Shown in pieces: positions 1 through 19,153 of a stretch of 64,000 bases of DNA (the first letter of the stretch is position 1; the number at the start of each line of letters is the position of its first letter). The stretch comes from Chalciporus piperatus (lineage: Eukaryota > Basidiomycota > Agaricomycetes > Boletales > Boletaceae). The notes under the pieces were generated by a model. The model ran no database searches. It had not been told where the DNA came from and saw only the letters and a list, made by a program, of their open reading frames with translations. The position numbers were made by a program, and so were the translations under genes. The stretch spans positions 806,001-870,000 of the forward strand of contig JBBPTG010000004.1 in the NCBI GenBank assembly GCA_038093975.1. The letters are read 5' to 3'.

Positions 1-171
1 CAATGAGCAGCTGGTAAATCTCTGCAGCGCTCCGTCCACCACTTGAGCTGTCAAGGGACTTGTGTTTCGCCATAACAAGGTGCGATCGAATGCGTCAGTC
101 GCATTCGGGTTTTGTTGACTGGATATGTGTTCGGACAGCCTATATCGCAATAAATCTCACTCTGTAACAAC
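1..171 (+). promoter_or_regulatory. 5' flank of the CorA-type gene
   Basis: This stretch directly precedes the transporter start codon and holds no convincing gene. It is presumably promoter and 5' UTR. I see no recognisable operator or TATA box that I would defend. Confidence 0.4.
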
Positions 172-2741
172 ATGGACTCTCCATTCAACGATCCACCATT
201 CGCCTCAAGCTCGCCGACCTCTTTCACACCTTCTTCTCCTTCATGGCGGAGGAGTGACCTCGACACATCTAGTCAAAGGGATTCTGAGCCAACCCTACAT
301 GCCCGGAGGTCCCCTACGCTAACGAGGTCCTTTGATCCCAACGACCCTGATGCCCGCGAAAGACAACGAACTATGGATGTCGATATGGCTCTCCATCTCT
401 CCCGTGCACGCAGGGAAACCATCGTAGTCCCTACCTCCCCCTTCGACGGCCCTTCATCAGACTCCGAGGCTCCCTTTGGCTCCCTTTCTGCTGTTGAACA
501 GCATGACCTCCATATTGCTCGCGGGGAGGAACATCAGGGTATTGATGGTGACGTCGCAACGCCTCTCCGCTTGAGTATTCCTCATAACCATAGAGCAAAC
601 GAAGAGCACGATCATTCCCTTCTCGTTGCCCTTGAAGGCCAATATCACCCACCTACCCGGGAAGACACGTCATCGACCATGCAAGGCCTGCCGATGTACC
701 AAGCCAATGGTTCTCGTTCGGTATTTGATTTTGCGGTGCTAGAGAGTTTTGCGATACTGGAAAAGGATAATCTCGGTCTTACATCGCCTGTCAGTCCACC
801 GACAATCAGGATTCGACATCCTCGGACGAGAGACGAAGGTCGGTCGATGACTTCTCCATTGCTTGGTGAAGCTCCAAGTGACCTAGCAGGAGGCGCAACG
901 GCTGTGCCACACCGCCTTGGCGCTCGCCAACGGAAACTCAGTGAGAGCGCACCACTTCCTCGTCCAAATAGAAGGGCCGCCCGTGGAAAGGTGGCTCTTT
1001 TCGAACGTCATGCAAACGAGCCAGCACCTGGATTCCCAGCAAGACTCATGGGCAACGGTCAACTCAGCGCGGTCCCTTCGAAGGACGATGTCTCTGCGAT
1101 CTTTCACCAATACACATCTCCACCCACGGACCCGGGGATCGGTGGAATCATGTCCCCCGGCCATGACAGACCGTATAGATTCTCGTTCTACTCCAACGCT
1201 TTATCCGCGACCATTCACGCCCGGAGCCTATGTGAACTACCAGCAGAAGGACAGTCCTTTGAGGATCTATTCAGCGGACTACCATCTTCCACTGCAAGAC
1301 AAGAGGATGCCCCCGCAGGAGTTCCTCCTCTCGTTGCTCCTATGCCAGTGCCAGTTTCACGGCAAGGTTCTTTTATTCCAAACGGACAAAGGACACCGAG
1401 CTCCGTGGGAGTCCCAGGGAGTCAGCCAAATGGTTTTTACGGACGTCCGGCGGAGAAAAGTGGGTTTGATCCTGGACGCCCTAATGGCTCGGGATCGACG
1501 TCGGGTGATAATGCTGAGGCGAATACGTGGTGGCTTGATGTACAGAGCCCCACCGATGACGAAATGAAGGTATTGAGCAAGGTAACCAATACTCTTTCCC
1601 GCAACTAAAATGACACTCAAAATCGGACCTTCGAAGGTATTTTCAATTCACCCGCTGACCACAGAAGACATCCAAATGGAGGAAGCTCGCGAGAAGATAG
1701 AACTCTTCCGGAATTACTACCTCGTTTGTTTCAGAAGCTTCGATCAAGATCCGTACAGCCCCACTTACCTTGAACCCTTGAACATGTACATCCTCGTCTT
1801 CCGCGAGGGTATCCTGTCGGTAAGTTCTTCCATTCGACGATATGTCCATCGATCTTATTCTCTCGCTCGTTGTTGTTCATCAGTTCCACTTCCGCCCAAC
1901 CCCACACCCACAGAACGTGCGTCGCCGGATAAAGCAATTGAAGGACTACATCAACGTCACCTCTGACTGGATTTCATATGCACTGATCGACGATATCACC
2001 GATGCCTTTGGGCCACTCATCCAATCGATCGAGTATGAAGTCGACTCTATCGACGAGCTCGTACTTATCCTCAAGGATGCCGAACAAAGTGACATGTTGC
2101 GTCGGATTGGGACCTGTCGAAAGAAAGTCATGGGACTCCTTAGACTCATGGGTAATAAGGCGGATGTCGTGAAGGGCCTGGCGAAGAGGTGCAACGAGCA
2201 TTGGAGGATCGCTCCAACCTCGGATATTGTGCGTCTCTTCCCGTCTCTCGTCGCTGTTTACTTCCACTGACCCCATCGTAGGGCCTTTATCTTTCCGACA
2301 TCCAGGTACGTTCTTTGGCGGCAAGAAAAGGAAAATCCCACCGCTGACGTCGTCGATACAGGACCACTTGATCACCATGACTCAAAACTTGAACCACTAC
2401 GAGAAAATCCTCTCCCGCTCTCATTCCAACTACTTGGCCCAAATCTCCATCGAGATGACCGACGCCAACAACCAGATCAACGACGTCCTTTCCAAATTGA
2501 CCGCACTCGGTACCATTCTCGTTCCCATGAACTTGATCACAGGTCTATGGGGAATGAACGTGCACGTTCCAGGGCAGGACATAGCGGTAGGTTGTCCTTT
2601 TTGTGGATCGGCGTGTGGGCAGCTTGGGTAACGGAATCATTGTAGGAGGGTTATATGTGGTTCTTTTCCATCGTCGCCGCACTCGCCGCCTTTGCGGTCA
2701 TCGGAGGGTACACTACCTACAGATTCATGGTTCCACGCTGA
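172..2741 (+). CDS. CorA-family Mg2+ transporter (Mnr2/Alr1 type)
   Basis: Membrane channel-type transporter moving Mg2+ down the membrane potential; fungal members act at the plasma or vacuolar membrane. I read six exons: 172-1581, 1637-1819, 1884-2228, 2282-2305, 2362-2586 and 2646-2741, in phase throughout, giving 760 residues. About the first 450 residues are Ser/Pro-rich and disordered, as usual for Alr/Mnr2 proteins. The CorA fold begins around WWLDVQSPTDDEM. The first membrane helix ends in the diagnostic GMN motif (LITGLWGMNVHVPG), and the second helix is in the last exon, which ends in FMVPR. Exon 4 is only 24 bases (GLYLSDIQ). The start is the first in-frame ATG of the long exon. 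The choice between Mnr2 and Alr1 cannot be made from sequence alone. Confidence 0.93.
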
Positions 2742-3268
2742 CTTTTTGATCACCGGCCTATTCACCTATTCATTCGCCGGCATGCCGCATTGGTTGTCGG
2801 CGACATTTGTCAAGGGACCTTGTTTCGTATCTCATTTACTTCCGTGCATACATCATTCCACATCTCTTTCTCGATCTTTCCATGCCAACTTCTTCGAGAT
2901 AATTGATGAGATCCGCTACGACATATCACGTCCCCTCCCATCTATCACACTCACTATTAGACTTTGCTTATCGCGATCTTTCTCTGTCACAGATTTCGAA
3001 GCGGTCTTGCTTTCGTATTTGTTACATAAACTCCTAGACCAGTGGGGAAATCTGCAACTACTAGAGGTCCGCCCCAAAAGAAAAAAGAAAAAATGAGACG
3101 CGAGAATGCGATTCGAGAGGGGCCGGAGCCGCGCGAGGTTGACTCGTACAATTAAAAGCGAGAAGAGAACCATACGAGAAAACAAGGAAAAGACGGACAA
3201 CAGAGCGTAAGAACAACAAAATCTGTACCGGGTCTTGTGCATGCGAACGAAAGGAGGGAACCAAACTT

Positions 3269-9402
<6,134 letters not shown>

Positions 9403-11141
9403 ACCTTGTGGACGTTACGCAGCTTTACGCTCCTTGGATGTGTGGGAGCGGGCATTGAATTTGGGCACCGAGTTATCGTGTACGCCAGCTTCGGCGTGAG
9501 AATTAAAATGCATCCTCGCGGACTTGAATTCCCCAATGCTTCCGCGTCTCGCCAGCGCCCCGCTCTCAACATTCTCCATCCGTGCCTGACTCCAACTCGC
9601 CACAACATATCCAGGCAACCAAATTCTCATCTGGCATCACCAGCGAGCACAATTTAGAGATATCTGGAAGCTACCGTAATGACTAACGTTCGTCAGAAGT
9701 TGCATTTCATGTTCGCGGAAAGTGCCGCCGAATCATTCAAGTCGTTCATATATACGCGCGAAGATTACTTGAAACACCAAATTAGCCTAATTCAGACCCC
9801 GGGCCCTTGCCTCCTTGTGCGCACGGAACGGGCAACAGCCCACATACACGAGGAGATGCACTCCTGCTCACGACGCCCAAACCCATCAATCTCTGGTCGA
9901 TCGTGGCCGTAAGAAAACTGCATTGTGGCTGCATTGTGGGCGCGATTTGCAGTTGCCAGGATTCCCTTTTCAGATCGCCTGCTAATATTTGGCGGGAAAA
10001 AAAATCTTCATATTCGACCAAGCCCTCCATGGAGAGGGATATACCTAGGACGCACTCCGAAGCACTCGGGATCTAACCCGCCATAGGAACGTCTCGGAAC
10101 TGGTGGCAGTGTTAGTGATATTGACTGTAACACATATGCACACCAGTGGATCACCTTGTCTTGGGGCCAGGTTGCCTCGGCGTGTTAAACCACCCACAGG
10201 ATGGCGGATCCCCAGGACTGCATCTGAGAGCAACAGTTTAATAATCCGAAAAATCCCAGGGGTGAACCTGCCATTTCAGACGGTCCTAGAGCGGCGTAGT
10301 CAACAAATCGGCCCATATCTTTGGACAACAACAACACCTACCTAAAGTAGAACCTTCTGCGGTTCGGTGACGGCAGATGAGTCGTGTGGCCCAGCAACAA
10401 TGTCAATCAAAGGTTGGACCTTCCACAGCATCAAACCATCTACAGTCACGACCGGCGTGCCTGTGGGCCTATCTCATTGACGGGGGTGCTTGTTAGAGCT
10501 GAGAGCATGTGAAAAAAATAGCTCACCGAGGTGCACATCATCTCCACTTATTCGGCACAAGGCTTGCTAGAACGCAACCGAGGCTATTCATGAACCTATA
10601 GGGGATAGGTCTGGCCCCCAATGATCAGTAGGCCATTGTAAGTCTCTCATCGATCGCAATTTGCAAGGAGTTAATCCCGAGCACGAGCATTACAACCAAC
10701 AACCCATCAGGAGGGTGCATGCGACAGTCATCATACTGAGGGGGATCGTGTTTACGGGGCGGACATGGGTGGAAATTTTACGTGTCATGGAAAATTATTG
10801 ATCGAACAGGTTTGCTGAGTCCGGAGGAGTGTAACGCCTGAACCAATGATTCTCATGGCAGTCATATGGCCGCACCAGAGAGTGGTCCAAAAAAACACCA
10901 GACTGATTACTTGCAAGGTCATCAATATAGAGCGCTTCCACTTTGATCGAGCGATCGATCAAGTTGTTGAGTCAGGAGTGAGAAGAAAGACTCATCGCTA
11001 TCATGATGCGGACGAAGGATCAAAGGAATCAATCGCTTTACGCAGCCCGCAAATTTGCAAAATAATAAGGTTTCCATGCGCAAAACAAGAAAAAACAAAG
11101 CCAATTTGTCGGCTGCTCCAAATGGAAACAAGCAAAAGGAA
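9403..11141. other. Gene-poor interval
   Basis: Immediately upstream of the KDM5 start this holds that gene's promoter. Beyond it I see only short open frames with no recognisable domain, no splice-consistent gene model, and no obvious repeat. Confidence 0.4.
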
Positions 11142-11225
11142 AACCCCCGGTGGGACTCGAACCCACAACCTCCAGATGATCTCAGAATTAGAAGTCTGAC
11201 GTCATAACCATTAGACAACGAGGGC
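11142..11225 (-). tRNA. tRNA-Arg (anticodon UCU) with an 11-base intron
   Basis: On the minus strand a full cloverleaf folds. The acceptor GCCCTCG pairs with CGGGGGT (two G-U wobbles); the D arm is GTC/GAC; the anticodon stem TCAGA pairs with TCTGG; the T arm is GTGGG-TTCGAGT-CCCAC; the discriminator is T (11142). The anticodon loop is CTTCTAA with anticodon TCT at 11190-11192. The anticodon stem only closes if about 11 bases (roughly 11178-11188) are removed just 3' of position 37, the canonical nuclear tRNA intron site. The mature length is 73 bases. A run of T follows the 3' end, consistent with a Pol III terminator. Confidence 0.93.
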
Positions 11226-12161
11226 TTGTTGTTGTGGACCCCTCAACGTTATATGGCGGGTGGGGTCAGATCAACCTTGGTTAGGTACACTGACATGCAC
11301 ACAGCGACGATATTGACCTGATTTTCTATATTGATGTTGTCTTTGCTTCGGCCCAGCCTTAATCTAGACTTTGGGGTCATCTGAGGCGAGCATAAAGCTC
11401 CACTTCGTTGATTTGAATTCAAGAACCCCCCGTTGCGCAGTGCCCGCGTATATAGCGGAGCTTCTTCCCAGCCGCCAGTGTTAAGCACCGCCGACACTGT
11501 TGAGCAAATCGAAGCCCACGAACGTCCACGTTCCACGACCAGTGGAAATTGCTCAGGTCCAGGACACTGGCGGATGGTTATGACGTTCGTTCGGCGACTT
11601 ATCTGTAAACTTGAGCGCTTGACTCAGGAGCAGTCAGCTCAGCGACTGTGGAAGATGAATGTTGGACTTGTGTAGCGCACCTGATGAGTCCTGGAGATGA
11701 TACGAGAGCGGCGGTCTCTTTCATCTCCTACGTTGCAGCGTTGGCAAGCCTGGTCAGGTCCCATGGTCAGTCTCAACATTCGCATTATTCTGTTAATCCC
11801 GCACGCTGTCATAGGCCAGGCATGCGTCGTCGAACAGCGCGCATCCCGAGGACTAGAGATGCTATTTATGGCCACACGATCCGTTCGACACGTTGTTCAC
11901 CTTCGCACAATCAATTTCTTCTATCTGGGCATTCGAGCCGAATGACTACTCACCTATCTGACATCTCCACTCGACACCTACCACACAAGAGGCATCTTCA
12001 TATGGAAATTTCCAGAGTTTCTTGGCAGAGACACGCTCCGCCAGCGGTCCAGCGTGAGCGTGGCTCTCATGGTATCGCTCGACGCAACGCGTTCATGGAC
12101 GTAAGCTTCCCTATCCAATGTTAATTCATGCCTCCTCGTTTACCCGCGCCCCGATCGCCTT
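11226..12161. other. Gene-poor interval
   Basis: Several overlapping open frames of 80-160 codons occur here on both strands, but none shows a recognisable domain or consistent splice structure. I see no RNA gene or repeat. Confidence 0.35.
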
Positions 12162-12723
12162 ATGGCGAACGAATGGGACGACGAATCTCCATCAGGAAAC
12201 TGTGCCCAGGCAGAGGGGTACGGGCCCAGCGTATGAAAAGCCCATCGATCGCCTTTCATCCTCTCCCTTTGATAACAAATTTCGTCAAAGCTTACGGCCA
12301 ATCAACCACACCATCTCACACCTCCCAACCCACCCTCCTCACTGCCCATCCGCGACAGCGCACGGTCCACGTGTTATCACGACTAGCTGATAGCTTGACC
12401 GTGGAAGAATTGAACGAGCCACTCAAGAGTATGAGCACGGGTATGCGAACAAGAGCGGCTTTGCAGCGTGTGTGGGTTCATTTTTTTCGGCTTTGTCTTG
12501 CCCGCTGAGCGCGACTGCGTATAGATGCGGCTTGGATTCTGACTTCTCCTCGACGTCGCCCGATACGTTCGACGATCCACCAACCACTGGCAAGTGGTGG
12601 ACCAGGCGTCGCTCCCGCACCTGCTCCAAGGGCCGGTGATATCAGCGAGTCGACCTGCATGGGTAGGTACCCTACCTTATCTTTCACCCAGATTCCTTTC
12701 TGACCATACCGCCAGGGGTTTAG
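12162..12723 (+). CDS. Possible small four-exon gene, 115 residues, function unknown
   Basis: Four exons with consensus splice sites stay in one frame: 12162-12230, 12359-12467, 12525-12662 and 12692-12723. The donors are GTATGA, GTGTGT and GTAGGT, and the acceptors are GACAG, TATAG and CCCAG. The product starts MANEWDDESPSG, contains a helical-looking stretch (LADSLTVEELNEPLKSMSTG), and then a Pro/Ala-rich tail. I do not recognise a family. The evidence is splice and frame consistency only, so this could be fortuitous. Confidence 0.35.
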
Positions 12724-13236
12724 AACGAGCAGGCACGCCTGAATGGACTGTACTAGACGAACGAGATAAGAGCGCAGGAAGCGATAGATACGTGGCCAAC
12801 GGACGATACGAACTGTACATTAGTGTAATTTTGTAGCTTCCTCGGAATTAAAGTCGTGGATGGCCAGCTGGTCGACTGGCAATCATTCCCGTTCGGGACC
12901 AAAGGCTTCCGACACAACGGGCTCTGGAGAGTGGCATGGATGTATATCGATAACGAGTGCCTGAAGATACATTGCAGTGCAGGAGCGGTCAGATACACTG
13001 GGATATTGGACACAGATGCAAGGGTAACAGCAGAAGAACCTCCAACCCAGACACTCCTCGGGCGGGTATCTACGAGAAAAGAAAAAGAATAAAATCCTGG
13101 TATCCTGGTCTGAGGAATGAGAAGAAAAAAGGATTGCACCCAGCCTCTCTGCACCAAGAAAGTAGAGATATAAACGACAGAGAAGGAAGCAACATCGACT
13201 TGCCTGCCGAACGCGAGGCAACGCGCCCCTCCCTCG
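12724..13236. other. Intergenic, likely 3' flank of the Uds1 gene
   Basis: No gene is supported here. The distal half would be the 3' UTR of the minus-strand Uds1-family gene. Confidence 0.35.
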
Positions 13237-16152
13237 TTACTTCTTGAGAGCCCGAAGCTGTGCCCTCAGGCTCGCATTCTCTGTTTGCATCGAGTTGAGT
13301 TCGTCCAAGAGGGCGATTCCTTTGGTCTGTTCGGACGTCCGCATCGCTTCGAGTTCCTCTTGAGCTTCACGGAGAGCTGCTTGGCATTCGGCCAGTTGTC
13401 CCTCCAATTGCTTGCGCACCTTCTCAGGGGCTGAGGCAACTTCTTCGGCGAGAGACAGTACCCTGGCACTAAGGGTGGTATTCGCCTCAGTGAGCTGTCG
13501 GCACGTTTCTGCTTGGTCAGCAGCATGATTCTCCACATCCCTCTGCTCGGCTGTGGCGCGTTCTACGGCAGCTTGCAATTCTTGAATCTCGCTCATCCTA
13601 TATCAACGGTAATACAATCAACAGTCAGTTCCAAGCAATGAAAGAGGAAGAGAGACAGGAAGAAAACAAAGACACGCACAATGCAGTGTGCTTTTTCTGT
13701 AGAGCAAAGTACTGATCGTCCAGCTCGGCGACCTGCTTCTGATACATCTCGAGCGCCGCAGAGCTGTCCTCAGCGAGCTTCTGCGCACGCTCCGCGTTCT
13801 TCTTAAGGAGATCGTGAGCTTGTGCAAATCGGATAAGTCGCTCGATCAAAGAACGGTCGTCGATCACCAGAGCCTGTACCCGCGCAACGAATGCCTCAAG
13901 GGAGAATTGACCGCCGACTGCTGCTCCAGGGGATTTCGCGTCGTAGAGCGCCTTGAGAGCCCGGATGTCGATATCTGAGAGGGAAGGAAGACCCATTTTT
14001 GAAGGTGTGGTCGGAGTGGAGGCTGAGGAAGCGGCGCGGAGATGACGTGGTGTGTTAAGCTTTGATGCCCGGAGTTCGGGGGCAGGGAGAACGGCCCATA
14101 CGGGTTGCAGGAGTGCGATTACCTCGGCGACCTCGCCTTTGTATTCGATGGGCGGGCCTTTGTAGATGGATGAAGCGCTCAACTCCTGAATATCGGTCAG
14201 TATCAAGTTGGGCGTGGATGGATTGGGGAAGTATGACCTTGACACGTAAGTCTAGGGCCTCGACTTCTTGCCCTGCTTCGTCTCTATCTCGGCGCAGAGC
14301 CTCGATTTCCGTTCGGTGATCGCTCACCATCCCGGAGACTTTCTCTAGGTGGGTTCCAAGTGATGCCAGCAGACCTTGCAAGGATGCGTCCCTGGAAGTG
14401 TGATCGACCTCATGCAGCTGCATGAGCGTATGTAGAACTTCGAGTGTACTCTCCAGTTCCGCCTGCGCCTCGCCACCCCCTCTCAGTTGATCAAGTTCCT
14501 CCTGGATCACTGCGACCTCATTAAGACGATCCTCCTCCATCTCGGCCATCTCTGCCTGCCAATTTGCACGTGCCTCCTCATACTCCACCTTGAGGGCCGA
14601 AAGCTCTTCGTCCTTCCTCTGTACTTCCGCGTCTGCTTTCTCCTGAATCGAAGCCATCATCCTCTCCATCTCCGTCGCCACACCACTTTTCTCCTCCAGC
14701 ACCTCAAGGCGACCTTCCAGTCTCTCCACCTCCCGCTCTCGAGCTGCCAACTTTGCTCTATCTTCCTCCCACCGAGCACGTTCCTCCTCCAGCTCGTCGC
14801 AATGCGCCTGTATTTCTTCAAACCGAGGGAGCTCCTTTTCTAACGCAGCAACCGTTTCCTCGGCGCTCTGAAGTTCCATGGTCATCGTTGTTTCAAGCTG
14901 TTCCTTCTCCAAACGCAGATGGGAAAGCTCGCGTGCCAACTCTGCATTCTTCTTGTTGGCGGCGTTGAGAGACTCGGTAGCTGCACGTAGGTTGGCTTCG
15001 AGCGTTGCGACCTCAGATGCGGAAGGGGGGACCTTGGGGATCTGTGCGTTCGCGTGACCGGCGAATAGATGAGCGCCATCGAACCTCGATGGAGTGGACG
15101 TGGCACTGCCGACGGAGCTGATGGTAGAGCTTCGATTCGGCGTAACGGCCCCCGAAATGTCGGCCGTGCCATTCATCCTTGGCATAATCTTCTTCTCCAT
15201 CTTGTGAACGGAATACCCAAGTACGCCAGCACGATGCTCGAGCAGCCTTCTGTATACCTCACTCGTCCGCTCCGAGACTCGCCACAGCTCCTTTTGCGCA
15301 GTCGTCACCTTCCCTTCGGCCGCTGTCAATTGCTCCTCTGTTTGCTTCGAGACCTTCCTGTGTGCTGCGTTTACTTTGGAAAGAGATAACGCCGCGTCGC
15401 GGATCTTCGTTTCGAGCTCGAGCTTTTTCTGCATCGCAGTGAGCCGAATCTTAAGAACATGGTGCTCCTGGGAAGGGTATCAGCTTAGACCAGCGTGGAT
15501 AATCGTGGCGCGATCGTACTTTTTTCAGTTCCTCGATCTCCTCGGCGCTGAGGATCTCGCATTCGCGACTCTCGACGACGGCTTCGCTGGTCAGCAAGCT
15601 CGTGAGGAGCTCGTCCCGGAGATTGACTAATCCAGACGTTCGCTTCCATCCATTACTCTCTGATCTCATAGGTTGCACGACGCTGGGTGGTGAGACACGA
15701 GGAGAGGAGGGACCTGCTGAACTCGGAACAGCCACACTTCCATTTGGTACAGGTTTGCGAGTCGGTGAGCGGATAGAATGAGACGAGACACTACCAGCGC
15801 GTGAGCGCTGAGAGGGTGATGTCGGGGACGCCACCTGCGACAACTTTGACGGGTCCTTGCGAATGACCAAGCCAGGCGTGTTCGGGGGGGACTTGGACTC
15901 CAACGGGGATGGAGGAGGAGAGTCCTGTGGTAGCAATGACAGTTTTGAGGGGGTTATAAAAGACACTTGGGATGGCGGAGTGACGGGTACTGGCGGTTGG
16001 GGTGGAGGAGGCGGTTGTCCACCCAAGAGTCTTCGTACGCCGTTCATGGAGTGTTCTAATCGACCGCCGGCGATGTCATTAAATTTCGTCGTTGCCAGCG
16101 ACGACGAGCTCGTTAGAGCGGATAGACCTGTACTATTACTAGTTAGTAGCAA
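13237..16152 (-). CDS. Uds1-family (up-regulated during septation) coiled-coil protein
   Basis: Large coiled-coil protein. The Uds1 signature spans the first intron: RDELLTSLLTSEAVVESRE, then EILSAEEIEELKK (before 15521), then RLTAMQKKLELETKIRDAAL (after 15467). The N-terminus is Ser/Pro-rich and disordered. A long heptad-rich coiled coil rich in Glu, Leu and Arg fills roughly 15000-14250. Exons: 16152-15521; 15467 to about 14236; about 14187 to 13684; then the last exon from about 13599, with TTG ATG AGC spanning the junction and ending QLRALKK. Uds1 was named in fission yeast for expression at septation; a role in cell division here is inferred. It is divergent from the Mdm34 gene, whose start lies 216 bases away. 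Confidence 0.85.
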
Positions 16153-16368
16153 GACAAGTTTAGACTTGTAATTGATGGATGATTTGGCCCCAGGCTCGGT
16201 TGTGGTCCGGGAAAGGAAAACCCGGAAGCGGTTCTCGTACTAGTAGGTCGGGGCATCGCTCCGTCAGCCAGCCGTCCGACTTACGTCCGTCCATGATGTT
16301 CATGGCAGAGTAGCGAAGGTGTTGAACAACGTCTTGCATATCATACACAACGCACCAGCAATCCAGCA
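16153..16368. promoter_or_regulatory. Shared divergent promoter, Uds1-like / Mdm34
   Basis: Only 216 bases separate the two start codons, so both promoters must lie here or overlap the genes. No specific site is assigned. Confidence 0.5.
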
Positions 16369-18631
16369 ATGTCGTTCACCTTCCAATGGCCCCGCTTTTC
16401 AGACCAGTTTCACACCGATGCGATCCAGATGCTCAACAATGCGCTCAACAAGGGAAACAAGCCTCCAGTGATTGCAGGCAAGATCGAAGTCGTCGAGTTG
16501 GAGATGGGGACTCAGGTGTGTAGGTCGTCGTGACCACCAACGTACCGTCCTGAAATCAGGTAGCCTCCCGAACTAGAAATTCGTGATATTGGAGATCTTA
16601 CAATGGATCAATTTCGAGGCATATTCCGTCTGACGTACGCCGGGGACGCTCATCTCGTCCTCAAAACCAAAGTACAGGTACGTATTTCTTTTCACATCTC
16701 GGATCGTTCACGACCCTTTTCCTCAGGCGAATCCGTTGAACCATAAGCAACCTGACATACACTTCATGACTGGGTCGAGAGGAATGCTTGCAGCCAAGGA
16801 ACCTCTGGTCGTACCCATGCTTCTTCGGCTCTCTCACTTCAGGCTCAACTCTTACGTTGTGCTTGTCGTCTCGAAGCAAAAAGGCATCACTTTGGTATTC
16901 AAAACAGATCCCCTCCAAAACGTCGATATAAACAGCACTTTCGACTCCATAGCTGTCATTCAAAAGTTCATACAGCGCGAAATTGAGGGACAGCTGCGTC
17001 AGATGTTCAGAGAGGATCTCCCAGGGATCATCCATCGCCTCAGCCAGCAATGGGTAAAGGCCAAAGTCGAAGCACCTTATCTCGACAAACGTCCCCCTCC
17101 CGTTGTGCGTCGACCATTCGATGCAGCTTCCGCTCCGGACCTGTCACATCTCTCCGACGGCCTATTAGGTATGGGTATTGGGCTGAACCATATCCGTGCA
17201 CCCTCCCTGGGAACGCTCTCCTATGGACGTGTTCGTTCTGTCTCTGGGGTTTCTGTCGCAAGTTCAGCCCAGAGGACGTCAAGGAGCAGTCAACCTTCAT
17301 CGTTTGCCCCTGTTAGTCCACCTGCCATTGAGCCCGGTGGCTCGATCCCCGAACTCGAGAACTTTGACCCGACATACGGGCTTCGCCCAGAGGGTCTTCC
17401 TACGAAGAGCGTGTTCTCTGGTTTCGGCAGGCTATTCAAGCAGAATAAGGGTCTAGCAGATCTCACAGAGGAACACTCGGAAGCCGAAGAGGATGAAGAA
17501 GACAACACCTCGTATTCAGTCCTTGACTGGGAAGAGACCTCTCTTGACTATTCACCACCCCCAAGCCCAACTCCGGAAGAGCCTGTGACAGAATACGAGA
17601 CCATCCCTGCTGTTGGTGGGGGAACTATTACCCGCCCGCGCGTGTACCATTCACAGTCAATGATCCAAACCCCAGCAGAGATCTCGCACAGTAACACTGA
17701 CACAGATACCATAGCATCCTCTACGCCAATCCTGCAGTATCCCATGTCACCATCCCAGAAAGCTGGCCCTTCAAGAACTTATTCATTTCCATACGGCGCT
17801 TCGCAAATACCACCCAGTCATCGCCCAACATCTATTTATAACCCATATTCTCCCAAGACTTCCACATACCGTTCCCCTGAAGGCCAACGCACACGTTCCG
17901 AACCTGCATACGACATCCTTCAATCGCGCTCTCGTATTGGCCGTCGTCCAATCACACCAGACAGCCTTGAAACTCGACTCTCCCGATCAAGCAGTAGTGG
18001 CTTAGCCCACTCTGTGGAAACACCTGCAACAACCGATCCTCCCCACTCAGCCCACAGTCTTGAATCAGTAAATAAGCCACCTCCACTATCTTATCGCCGC
18101 CTTTCCGTTTCCTCCTCCAACCATGACCCATTCTACACCGGTAGCTCGCCCCCACTACATCATGCCATGGCAGAGGCAGATCCTACGATCGTCCTCCGTC
18201 CAACTCTTAACAATCCACTGCGCCAACTATCAACGCTCAGCGCCTCCAATCATACGCTGTCCCCTTACACCCGTTCACTTGAACATTTTACCGTGCGGAG
18301 CGTCCCACCACGAACGCTCAACGCATCAGGGATGCGCGCACCTCCCGAACGCCGGCCTGTCAAAGCGAAACGCAAACGAACGTACCGCATCGGGGGGTCG
18401 TCAAAGTCGCAACCCCAACCACTTGCAGAACCCGACCACCCACCACGGACGTCTCCACCATCACCAGTACCTCCCTCTGAATTCGACCAGTCAGATATTG
18501 ACCAGTATTTCCGATCGCAGGACGATCTCTCTGTTGGGGATCAGGAATCGCCCCCGCGATTCCCTTCGCCGTCGCCTTCTCTCTTTTACCCGAGGGATCC
18601 ATACGAGACCGTACGTCGGCGGCGATCGTAG
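16369..18631 (+). CDS. MDM34: Mdm34, ERMES complex subunit
   Basis: Outer mitochondrial membrane component of the ER-mitochondria encounter structure, which tethers the organelles and transfers phospholipid through SMP domains. The start [20 protein letters not shown] is typical of Mdm34 N-termini. The SMP domain follows through [20 protein letters not shown] and ends around [19 protein letters not shown]. Exon 1 starts at 16369, with introns before 16563 and before about 16729; the long last exon is open to the TAG at 18631. The C-terminal 500 residues are Ser/Pro-rich and low complexity, longer than in yeast but common in basidiomycetes. Confidence 0.92.
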
Positions 18632-19153
18632 TGATCGCATCTTTCGCCTCCCTTCCTATTCTTACGCCATGGATCAATGACAACTTGACTGGAGCACCCA
18701 TCGATGCAGAGTTGCGTAGGGAATGTTAAGAATATAGTTGTTTATTGCAGGCAGATTGACGCGAGTGGGCTCGTCATTAATTTTCGGGCGAGCCCCGATC
18801 ACGTCCGACCTCTCACAAGATCCTCTTCGACAAGAGACGTCGTCCGGTCCGGGGAAATTGAACGTTCTGGTTCTGTCTGGTAATACTTTTACTTGATTGT
18901 TCTCTTAGAAGGGAGAGTTATTACCGTCGGTATAGACAATATCCATTTTTTTTTCCTTGGAAGATTCGTTCCAGGCCTTCGTTGAGCGCAGCGCATCTTC
19001 AGTTGAAAAGATTCCGAACGAACACAGCATTCCCGGTACGCCATGCGATAAATATGAATAATACCTTAACAATGAGTAGCCAAAGATCAAACATCGGGTA
19101 CAGACATTATTTAATCAGCGTGTAGCTCTCTATACATACGACGATCCCATCTC
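18632..19153. other. Intergenic; 3' flank of sedolisin copy A
   Basis: From about 18750 this sequence is recognisably the reverse complement of 50340-50620, so it belongs to the inverted duplication rather than to unique spacer DNA. No gene is seen. Confidence 0.6.
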
